From contig PLXF01000176.1 of NCBI GenBank assembly GCA_003151315.1, positions 1 through 9,169 of the forward strand: a stretch of DNA of 9,169 nucleotides, read 5' to 3'. This document shows positions 1-6,132 of the stretch, piece after piece. Position numbers and translations under genes: made by a program. This DNA is from Parachlamydiales bacterium (GTDB lineage: Bacteria > Chlamydiota > Chlamydiia > Chlamydiales > SM23-39). The stretch's first letter is position 1. Every line of letters starts with the position of its first letter. The notes beneath the pieces are model-generated. The model saw nothing but the letters and a program-made list of their open reading frames with translations, did not search any database and was not told the DNA's origin.

Positions 1-2
1 GC

Positions 3-1208
3 TTTGATTATGGGACGTGGCTTCTCCTGATGCATTATGTGCAATGTTGGTGTTCAGAGCGGGGCCCCGCTGCTTTGGTGGTCTTTATCCCCAATTCGCA
101 AAGGATTGTCCATTTGGCTAAATGGATTTGCCCCCATGCAGAGCTCGTCGTATTTGATAATTGGCTGTCTCGTCTTGTTTTTAAAATATTCCGATCAGAT
201 GTTCCTCAATACTACACCTATAACCCCATCTATGCCGAAGCTTGCTGCCTTTGGCCTTATGCTCTTTATATTTTTGATATGACTTTTTGTAGAAAAAACC
301 CGGTGAATATATCCCGCTATGTGGAAGCGTTCGATCCCGTTTTACAAAAACCTTGGCCCTTTTCTGACCCATTTTTACAAACCTATCTCCATACGCAAAA
401 AGGGTACGATTACCGAAGAGACATCTATCAGGATATGATCCGTCTTACTTATGCGCGGGCAGAGAGAAAAATAGAGCCTCCTTTAGCTTCTTCTTTCTTT
501 CACTCTTTGCTCCAGCAATTAAAAATCGAGACCCCTTACGTCGTAATGAATCTGAACTGTAAAGACTATCGGAATAAATTAAGGAATAATCGGCGGATAA
601 ATTTTCCTGAGAGATATAACCCGATGATCGATTTTCTCATCTCCAAAGGATATTCTGTCGTTATGCAAGGACGGGAGGAGCAGCCTCTATTGCCTCAGCG
701 AAAAGGGTTGATCAACTATTTCAACTCTTCCTTTGCCTCAGAGGAAAACGATTATGGCCTTTTTTCTCAGTGCGCTTTTGCTATTTTTCCTAAAACGGGA
801 CCGGAAGTATTTGGACCTATATGCAATATCCCCGTGTTGGGACTCAATTATACAGAATTAGCGGCGATTGTTCCCAAAAGTCGCTGCCGCTTTTTCCCCA
901 AGCATGTATGGGACTCTAAAAAGGGGGCCTTTATCCATTGGAAAGATCTACTGCAACGCCCCTGCTTTTTCGATGTGGGCGTTTTGTCTTTTGAAGAGGG
1001 GATCGAATATATAGATTTAGACGAAGAAGAGCTGTTACAAGCGGCGCAAGAATTTTTAAGTTTATTGCCCAAGCCGGTTCCAGCTTGGCTAGAGTACACA
1101 CCGCAGCAAGAGCAATTTAAACGCTCTTTGCACCCAGCTCATATAGATTTATATGATGTGACAGAGGTTCCCTGTGATGCCTATCTATCTTCCCCCAAAT
1201 ATGGGTAA
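3..1208 (+). CDS. TIGR04372-type putative glycosyltransferase, 5' end missing
   Basis: The reading frame is open to the left edge. The nine codons before the first in-frame ATG (position 30) read FDYGTWLLL and look like coding sequence, so the true start lies outside the window; 401 residues are visible. The second half resembles the TIGR04372 family of putative glycosyltransferases found in surface-polysaccharide loci. It has a strand 'PYVVMNLN' near 535-560, a 'YNPMIDFLISKGYSVVMQG' block near 616-673, 'KGLINYFNSS' near 703-732, 'CAFAIFPKTGPE' near 771-807, 'IPVLGLNY' near 829-852 and 'FFPKHVWDSKKG' near 892-927. In this family the arrangement is thought to resemble a GT-B nucleotide-sugar site, but donor and acceptor are unknown. 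No signal peptide can be judged because the N-terminus is missing. The stop (TAA 1206-1208) overlaps the next gene, so the two are probably co-translated. The glycosyltransferase role is a family-based inference. Confidence 0.72.
   Translation, partial: FDYGTWLLLMHYVQCWCSERGPAALVVFIPNSQRIVHLAKWICPHAELVVFDNWLSRLVFKIFRSDVPQYYTYNPIYAEACCLWPYALYIFDMTFCRKNPVNISRYVEAFDPVLQKPWPFSDPFLQTYLHTQKGYDYRRDIYQDMIRLTYARAERKIEPPLASSFFHSLLQQLKIETPYVVMNLNCKDYRNKLRNNRRINFPERYNPMIDFLISKGYSVVMQGREEQPLLPQRKGLINYFNSSFASEENDYGLFSQCAFAIFPKTGPEVFGPICNIPVLGLNYTELAAIVPKSRCRFFPKHVWDSKKGAFIHWKDLLQRPCFFDVGVLSFEEGIEYIDLDEEELLQAAQEFLSLLPKPVPAWLEYTPQQEQFKRSLHPAHIDLYDVTEVPCDAYLSSPKYG
1164..1168 (+). promoter_or_regulatory. Ribosome binding site deciding the family 2 glycosyltransferase start
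   Basis: GAGGT is a five-base match to the consensus Shine-Dalgarno AGGAGGT. It lies 8 nt before ATG 1177 and 5 nt before GTG 1174. The alternative starts ATG 1201 and ATG 1213 lack a comparable site; 1213 has only GGG about 7 nt upstream. This favours 1177, although homologues often begin only a few residues before the VSVLVTNYNHG motif. Confidence 0.5.
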
Positions 1209-2103
1209 AAAAATGGTTGTCGATGTCTCCGTTTTAGTGACTAATTACAATCATGGCAAATATTTGCCTGAGTGTTTAGACGCTATTTTTTCCCAATCGG
1301 TTAGCCCTAAAGAGGTGGTTGTGATCGACGATGCCTCTACGGATGGGAGCATCGCTCTTATTGAGGAGTTTCAGAAGCGGCACTCTAATCTGGTTTTACT
1401 TCGCAATCCAGTCAATTTAGGCCCTGCGAAAACGATGAACAAAGCCATTGAGCATGCGCAGGGAAAATTTTTGGTATTAGCTGCGGCAGATGACCAAATT
1501 TTACCGGGATTTTTAGAAAAAGGGGCTCAGTGCCTGGAGCAAAATCCTGAAATCGGGATCTGCTGCTCTGAACCCTCATTTTTTATGGGAGAGAAACCCT
1601 ACACATTTTTTACAAAGGCGATTAGCTCTGAGAAGCGATTCTCTCTGATTGCTAGCAGTGAGATAGCTCATTCTTATTTGCATAGCCCCTTGTGGATTCC
1701 TACTCATGCTTCTTTATATCGCAGAGAGCTGGTCCTAAAATATGGTTGCTTAGATGAGGGCTTAAAACACCTGTGCGATTGGTATTTGAATTGCCAGATT
1801 ACGATGGCGCATGGGATTGCCTATATTCCTGAATCTTTTGGAGCGTTTCGGTTATCTCCTCATTCCTATGGAGCTAAATGGAATCGCTCGTACAGAAAAA
1901 AAATCGAACTCTACAGACACTTGTTTACGAAACTAAAGCAAGAGTCGGTCCTCTTTAAAACGGCAATGTCGAAGGCCGGCGTCTTAGGTCTCATCTCTTC
2001 GGATGTTCTCCTCTATCTTTTGTTGCATCTCTCTCTGTGGAAATATTTTCCCCGCGCTTTTTACCGGAAAATGTGCAATTTTTTCCGCAAAGCGGTCGCT
2101 TGA
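1177..2103 (+). CDS. Family 2 (GT-A) glycosyltransferase
   Basis: Predicted inverting glycosyltransferase of the GT2 family, transferring a sugar from a nucleotide-sugar donor to a growing surface glycan at the cytoplasmic face of the inner membrane. Numbered from ATG 1177 (308 aa), the GT-A hallmarks run in order: VSVLVTNYNHGKYLPECLDAI (17-37), the nucleotide-binding VVVIDDASTDGS (47-58), LVLLRNPVNLGPA (72-84), and LVLAAADDQILP (99-110). In the last, D105-D106 sit where the metal-binding DXD-like motif is expected, with Q following instead of the common D. A later acidic-aromatic pair, D201-W202 in 'CDWYLN', fits the catalytic-base/acceptor region. The C-terminus (about 268-303) has a hydrophobic then basic-aromatic stretch that may touch the membrane. 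The start is ambiguous: ATG 1177 has a Shine-Dalgarno, but 1201 or 1213 would give more typical N-termini. The gene overlaps the preceding one by about 32 nt if 1177 is used. Donor and linkage cannot be read from sequence. Confidence 0.88.
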   Translation: MPIYLPPNMGKKMVVDVSVLVTNYNHGKYLPECLDAIFSQSVSPKEVVVIDDASTDGSIALIEEFQKRHSNLVLLRNPVNLGPAKTMNKAIEHAQGKFLVLAAADDQILPGFLEKGAQCLEQNPEIGICCSEPSFFMGEKPYTFFTKAISSEKRFSLIASSEIAHSYLHSPLWIPTHASLYRRELVLKYGCLDEGLKHLCDWYLNCQITMAHGIAYIPESFGAFRLSPHSYGAKWNRSYRKKIELYRHLFTKLKQESVLFKTAMSKAGVLGLISSDVLLYLLLHLSLWKYFPRAFYRKMCNFFRKAVA

Positions 2104-2128
2104 CTTCCCGAAGCTCTAACTATATAGT
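2100..2128 (+). promoter_or_regulatory. Predicted sigma70-type promoter for the dehydrogenase-transketolase-gmd operon
   Basis: TTGACT (2100-2105) and TATAGT (2123-2128) each match the sigma70 consensus at five of six positions and are separated by exactly 17 bp. The -35 box overlaps the TGA stop of the upstream glycosyltransferase gene. Transcription would begin near 2135, leaving a leader of only about a dozen bases before ATG 2147. This lies in the only appreciable intergenic gap (43 bp), so the downstream genes may be transcribed independently of the two upstream glycosyltransferases. It is read by eye; read-through from upstream is also possible because no terminator is visible. Confidence 0.5.
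2119..2128. repeat. 10-bp perfect palindrome over the -10 region
   Basis: ACTATATAGT reads the same on both strands and covers the proposed -10 box. It could be a small operator half-site pair or simply a by-product of the AT-rich -10. It is too short and loopless to be a terminator. Confidence 0.3.
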
Positions 2129-2146
2129 GTTGAAAAATTTGGTATT

Positions 2147-3187
2147 ATGAAAACTTTAGCTGCTATTTTAGTTGAATTGAACCGTCCGCTCGAATTTTGG
2201 GAGCTGGAGATTCCCCCTTTAAAACGGGGGCAAGTTCTTGTCGAAATGGCCTATTCGGGTCTTTGTCATACGCAATTGAACGAATGGAAAGGATCCAAAG
2301 GCGCCGATCCGTATTTACCTCATACATTGGGCCACGAAGGTTCAGGAATCGTTCTAGAGGTGGGTGAAGGGGTTACGAAAGTAAAGCCAGGAGATGCCGT
2401 TGTCCTTTCTTGGATTAAAGGATTAGGGATAGACGTTCCCAATACGACCTATAAGTGCCAGGAAAAGGTGGTCAATTCGGGAGCGATCAGTACGTTTCTT
2501 CACCATGCGGTGATCTCGGAAAATCGGGTTATCCCGATCCCGGCCGATGTTTCTTTGAAGGAGGCTGCTCTACTGGGATGTGCTATTCCTACCGGCGCGG
2601 GCGTTGTATTCAATGATATGCAGGTGAAAACGGGCCAATCGATCGCTGTTTTTGGAGTAGGGGGAATCGGAGCTAGCGCCATTTTAGCCGCTCGATATGC
2701 GGGAGCTCATCCGATTGTTGCAATCGACGTTCATGAAGATAAACTCGAAAGGGCTCAGCTTTTAGGCGCCACTCATATTATCCATGCGATTAAAGAAGAT
2801 GTAAAAGGGCGGCTGGGGGAAATTTTCAACGGCAAAGGGGCCGATTTTGCCCTCGAATCTGCCGGGCGCAAAGAGGTCATGGAAGCGGCTTTTGATTGTG
2901 TACGCCCTTCAGGCGGCCACTGCGTTTTAGCAGGAAATCTGCCAAAAGGGGAAAAAATTCATATCGATCCATTCGAGCTCATTCGGGGAAAAAAAATTGT
3001 CGGGACTTGGGGCGGAGGGACGCAGATCGATCGGGATGTGAATCGCTACGTGGATATATTCTTGAGACAGGCAGATCTACTCAAACCGATGATTAGCCAC
3101 GAAGTGCCTTTAGTTGGGGTTAATGAATTGTTAGAATTATTACATAAAGGATTAATAGCAAGAGGCTTAGTATCTTTTGAATTATAA
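2147..3187 (+). CDS. Zinc-binding medium-chain alcohol dehydrogenase
   Basis: A 346-residue member of the medium-chain dehydrogenase/reductase superfamily, predicted to interconvert an alcohol and a ketone or aldehyde using NAD(H). Catalytic zinc ligands are visible as C40 (SGLCHTQ), H63-E64 in GHEG, and C145 (LLGCAIPTGAG). The Rossmann fold follows, with the glycine motif FGVGGIG (169-175) and an aspartate at the end of the second strand (VAIDV, D194) that favours NAD over NADP. The loop at about 85-110, which in classical alcohol dehydrogenases carries four cysteines for structural zinc, has a single cysteine (C104), so the structural zinc site appears lost. The start ATG has a poor Shine-Dalgarno (TTGG only). 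It is the first gene after the predicted promoter and sits 25 bp before the transketolase genes, suggesting it acts on a sugar or polyol linked to that enzyme. The substrate is not identifiable; the superfamily assignment is secure. Confidence 0.9.
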   Translation: MKTLAAILVELNRPLEFWELEIPPLKRGQVLVEMAYSGLCHTQLNEWKGSKGADPYLPHTLGHEGSGIVLEVGEGVTKVKPGDAVVLSWIKGLGIDVPNTTYKCQEKVVNSGAISTFLHHAVISENRVIPIPADVSLKEAALLGCAIPTGAGVVFNDMQVKTGQSIAVFGVGGIGASAILAARYAGAHPIVAIDVHEDKLERAQLLGATHIIHAIKEDVKGRLGEIFNGKGADFALESAGRKEVMEAAFDCVRPSGGHCVLAGNLPKGEKIHIDPFELIRGKKIVGTWGGGTQIDRDVNRYVDIFLRQADLLKPMISHEVPLVGVNELLELLHKGLIARGLVSFEL

Positions 3188-3212
3188 TGCCGCGAAATTA
3201 AGGACTTAAATT

Positions 3213-3992
3213 ATGGATCAAAATAGGTTAAATCGAGAATTGAGACGGAAAATTGTGGAGATGATTTACCGCTCTAAAGAGGGGCATATCCCCAGTTCAT
3301 TTTCTATCGTAGACATCATCCAGTATCTCTATGCGCATGTGCTCCGATTTGATCCCAAAAGACCTAAATGGGATGAGCGGGACTATTTTATTTTAAGTAA
3401 AGGGCATGGAGGCGCAGCTCTTTACGTGGTTCTCCATAAATTTGGGTTCTTGACCGATGCAGAAATGCTCTCTTATAGCCTTAAAGGGTCCATTTTAGGA
3501 GGCCATCCGGATGCAACCAAGGTTCCAGGCGCGGAGGCCTCAACAGGCTCTTTAGGGCACGGTTTTCCTACCTCTGCAGGAGTGGCTCTCGGGTTAAAAA
3601 TCCAAGGGAAGCCCAATCGCGTTTACGCTCTATTGGGCGATGGAGAGTGCAACGAGGGGACAATTTGGGAAACAGCTCTAGTAGCGAGCAAACAATCGCT
3701 TGGCAATCTGACGGCTATTATCGATTTTAATGGATCCGCTGCTCAAATTCTTCCCGTAGACCCTTTAGCAGATAAATGGAGATCGTTTGGATGGGATGTC
3801 CAGGAGATCGATGGCCATAGCGAAGAAGAGATGAAGGCGGCTTTCGCAACTCCGATTACAGGCAAGCCCAAAGCGATTATTGCCCATACGATCAAAGGGA
3901 AAGGGGTGAGCTTCATTGAAGGGCACGGGAAATGGCACCATAAAATCCCTAATACAGAAGAATTAGATCTAATATTTAAGGAATTAGCATGA
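3213..3992 (+). CDS. Transketolase, N-terminal (TPP-binding) subunit
   Basis: A 259-residue protein covering the thiamine-diphosphate PP domain of transketolase, which moves a two-carbon ketol unit between sugars. Visible motifs are GHIPSS (H25, substrate/TPP histidine region), ILSKGHGG (60-67, H65), EASTGSLGHG (108-117), the TPP/metal motif GDGECNEG (142-149) closing with D171-F-N173, ADKWRSFGW (186-194), the GH at 201-202 in EIDGHSEEE, and HTIKGKGV (225-232). Two positions differ from the commonest split-transketolase sequence: GHIPSS where GHIGGS is usual, and DFNGSAAQ after the TPP motif where D-Y-N-x-x-Q-type sequence is frequent. These may reflect a specialised acceptor. A good Shine-Dalgarno AAGGA (3200-3204) lies 8 nt before the ATG. 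It overlaps the C-terminal subunit gene by 4 bp, as expected for partners in one enzyme. Housekeeping transketolase is usually a single ~660-residue chain, so this is probably pathway-specific (inference). Confidence 0.93.
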   Translation: MDQNRLNRELRRKIVEMIYRSKEGHIPSSFSIVDIIQYLYAHVLRFDPKRPKWDERDYFILSKGHGGAALYVVLHKFGFLTDAEMLSYSLKGSILGGHPDATKVPGAEASTGSLGHGFPTSAGVALGLKIQGKPNRVYALLGDGECNEGTIWETALVASKQSLGNLTAIIDFNGSAAQILPVDPLADKWRSFGWDVQEIDGHSEEEMKAAFATPITGKPKAIIAHTIKGKGVSFIEGHGKWHHKIPNTEELDLIFKELA

Positions 3993-4951
3993 AAAAGCTA
4001 CGTCAAGAATTTGCTGATACAATGCTCGAAGTGGGACTTGCCGATCCTCGATTGGTCGTTATGGTGGGAGATATTAGCCATGGGATACTGCAACCCTATG
4101 CAAAGGCTTGTCCGGGTCGCTACTTCAATGTAGGTATTTGCGAGCCGACTATTGTCAATATGGCTGCGGGGATTGCCAAAACGGGGTTAATTCCGGTTGT
4201 CCATACGATAGCGCCGTTCATTATTGAGAGAGCTTATGAGCAGATCAAGCTCGATTTTGGCTATCAGCAATTAGGGCTTAATTTAATTAGCGTCGGATCG
4301 GCTTTCGATTATGCGCAGCTCGGTTGCAGCCACCATTGCTATACAGATATCTCTTTGATGAGCCATTTTAAAAAAGCCCATATTTTCTTCCCCGGAAGTC
4401 CCGTGGAGTTAAATGTTTTGTTTAAAAAAGTGTATAATAACGGTTGTATTAACTATTTCCGATTGCCCGAAAAACCGCATGAAGTGGTGTTTTCCCCCGA
4501 AGAAATTACGGTAAATAAAGCGATTAAAGTTCTCGAAGGGGAGGATCTCACCATTGTGGCGATCGGCCCTCAATTAAGAACCGCTTTAGACGCCGCTCAG
4601 CTCCTCAAAAATAGGGATATATTTGCTGAAGTTCTCTATTACCCCGTGATTAAGCCCTTTGATGCGGAAACGGTTTTACGCAGCGTGATGAAAACGAGAA
4701 AGGTTTTAGTGATCGAGGAGGCTTCCGCTCACGACGGCCTCTTTAACTCTGTTCTTCGGACCGTAAAACAGGTTTCTGGAGTGGAGTATTCGCAGATTGC
4801 CGTTGAGGACTTTATCCATCAATACGGGACCTATGAGGAGCTATGTGAAGATCTCGGCTTTTCTGCGCAGGGGATTTTACAGGCTGTAAAACGGGATTTC
4901 TCTTTTGAATCCCCCCTTAAAAAAATGGTGTCTCTCGGATCTTTGGCATGA
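3989..4951 (+). CDS. Transketolase, C-terminal subunit
   Basis: A 320-residue partner carrying the pyrimidine-binding domain (about 3-165) and the C-terminal transketolase domain (about 185-305). Visible motifs are VMVGDIS (24-30), FNVGICEPTIVNMAAGIA (46-63), where E52 is the conserved glutamate that activates the TPP aminopyrimidine, PFIIERAYEQIKLDF (76-90), and LGCSHHCYTDISLM (111-124), the equivalent of the usual G-x-THH-x-x-ED segment, with TD in place of ED. The C-terminal part has VLVIEEASAHDGL (239-251) and FIHQYG (275-280). The ATG overlaps the previous stop as ATGA, with AAGGA at 3978-3982 placed 6 nt upstream, so translation is coupled and equimolar subunit production is likely. Pyruvate dehydrogenase beta or DXP synthase fragments were considered; the separate transketolase N-half next door and the overall motif order favour split transketolase. 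Confidence 0.92.
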   Translation: MKKLRQEFADTMLEVGLADPRLVVMVGDISHGILQPYAKACPGRYFNVGICEPTIVNMAAGIAKTGLIPVVHTIAPFIIERAYEQIKLDFGYQQLGLNLISVGSAFDYAQLGCSHHCYTDISLMSHFKKAHIFFPGSPVELNVLFKKVYNNGCINYFRLPEKPHEVVFSPEEITVNKAIKVLEGEDLTIVAIGPQLRTALDAAQLLKNRDIFAEVLYYPVIKPFDAETVLRSVMKTRKVLVIEEASAHDGLFNSVLRTVKQVSGVEYSQIAVEDFIHQYGTYEELCEDLGFSAQGILQAVKRDFSFESPLKKMVSLGSLA

Positions 4952-6132
4952 AATATGACGCTGTGATTATTGGCGGGGGGATCGTCGGTTTAGCGACGGC
5001 TTATCAGATTCTCCGTTCGAAGCCAGGCTCTCAGGTTGCTGTTCTAGAAAAAGAGGCAGAAGTTGGCCTGCATCAGACGGGAAGAAATAGCGGCGTGATC
5101 CATTCGGGCGGCTATTACCGACCCGATTCGTTGAAGGCGAAAAACTGTATCCAGGGAAGAAAAGAGCTCCTTTCTTTTTGTGAAGAGAGGGAAGTTTCCC
5201 TTTCGAAACTGGGCAAAGTGATCGTAGCGTCTCGGCAAGAGGAGCTGCCTGTCTTAGACCAGATCATCGAAAAGGGGGTAGCCAATGGAGTTTCTCTCGA
5301 ACGGGTTGGCATTGAGCGATTGCGAGAAATTGAACCTCATGTGAAGGCTTTGGCTGGGATCTGGATCCCCGATGTCTATTCGGTGAGTTTTCGAGAAGTG
5401 GCTCGTAAATTAGCCGATGCGATTAAAGAGATGGGGGGATCTGTTCTGTGTCAGCAGAAAGTTTGCAAAATAGGGGCAGACGGAATGGTAGAGACAGAAT
5501 CGAAATCTTTCGATTCCCATTTTGTGATCAATTGTGCGGGCCTATTTTCCGATCGGCTGGCAAAGGCTTCCGGATTAGAGGTTCCTTTTAGAATTATCCC
5601 TTTTAGAGGCGAATATTTTGAAATCTCTCCCGAAAAACGGGGGCTAGTGAAAGGGCTGATTTATCCTGTTCCCGATCCCCGCTTCCCCTTTCTTGGCGTC
5701 CATTTGACCCGCATGGTGGATGGTCGCGTTGAAGCGGGCCCCAATGCGGTTTTAGCTACGGCGCGGGAAGGGTACAAAAAATCAGATTTTGTTTGGAACG
5801 ACTTGAAAGGGGTGTTGGGTTATTCCGGTTTTTGGAAAATGGCTATGCGCTATTGGAGCGCAGGCTGCTATGAGGTGGTCCGCTCTTTTAGCAAAAAGCA
5901 ATTTGTCAAAGATGCCCAACGGCTAGTCCCCGAATTAAAAGAAAAAGATTTGGAACCGGGCGGCAGCGGCGTTCGCGCTCAGGTAGTATTGCCCAATGGA
6001 AAGTTGTTAGATGATTTTGCTCTTATGAAAAAAGGGCGCATCGTCCATGTATTGAATGCCCCCTCGCCTGCTGCTACAGCCAGTTTTGCAATTGGGCGGC
6101 ACATCGCCGATTTATTACAGGAATCTCCATGA
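4948..6132 (+). CDS. lhgO: L-2-hydroxyglutarate oxidase/dehydrogenase LhgO
   Basis: A FAD-dependent oxidoreductase of 394 residues that in characterised relatives oxidises L-2-hydroxyglutarate to 2-oxoglutarate and passes electrons to the quinone pool at the membrane. The N-terminal FAD-binding motif VIIGGGIVG (6-14) is followed by the acidic LEKE (33-36). Family-specific blocks are HQTGRNSGVIHSG (42-54), CAGLFSDRLA (195-204), PFRGEYF (217-223), LIYPVPDPRFPFLGVHLTRM (236-255), GPNAVLA (263-269), REGY (272-275), GVRAQ (340-344) and APSPAATAS (370-378). These match what I remember of E. coli LhgO closely and over the full length. Start and stop overlap the neighbours as ATGA on both sides; no strong Shine-Dalgarno is seen, so translation probably depends on coupling. 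E. coli lhgO belongs to a glutarate/lysine-breakdown operon; here it lies between transketolase and gmd, which is odd. It might have shifted to another 2-hydroxy acid or sugar acid. Confidence 0.88.
   Translation: MKYDAVIIGGGIVGLATAYQILRSKPGSQVAVLEKEAEVGLHQTGRNSGVIHSGGYYRPDSLKAKNCIQGRKELLSFCEEREVSLSKLGKVIVASRQEELPVLDQIIEKGVANGVSLERVGIERLREIEPHVKALAGIWIPDVYSVSFREVARKLADAIKEMGGSVLCQQKVCKIGADGMVETESKSFDSHFVINCAGLFSDRLAKASGLEVPFRIIPFRGEYFEISPEKRGLVKGLIYPVPDPRFPFLGVHLTRMVDGRVEAGPNAVLATAREGYKKSDFVWNDLKGVLGYSGFWKMAMRYWSAGCYEVVRSFSKKQFVKDAQRLVPELKEKDLEPGGSGVRAQVVLPNGKLLDDFALMKKGRIVHVLNAPSPAATASFAIGRHIADLLQESP

Noticed and set aside
1207..1213. Run of seven A residues at the glycosyltransferase gene junction as a possible frameshift site
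   Set aside because: The run begins within the stop codon of the upstream gene, and the downstream gene has its own start signals, so slippage is not needed to explain anything.
2104..2116. CTTCCCGAAG inverted repeat after the family 2 glycosyltransferase gene as a terminator
   Set aside because: The stem is only four base pairs with a two-base loop and no following T run, so it is not a credible terminator.
3183..3188. Perfect TATAAT overlapping the dehydrogenase stop codon, upstream of the transketolase genes
   Set aside because: No recognisable -35 box at 15-18 bp spacing and no TGn extension, so it is more likely chance AT-rich sequence at the gene end.
4433..4438. TATAAT inside the transketolase C-terminal subunit gene
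   Set aside because: It lies within a clear coding region with no -35 element at suitable spacing.
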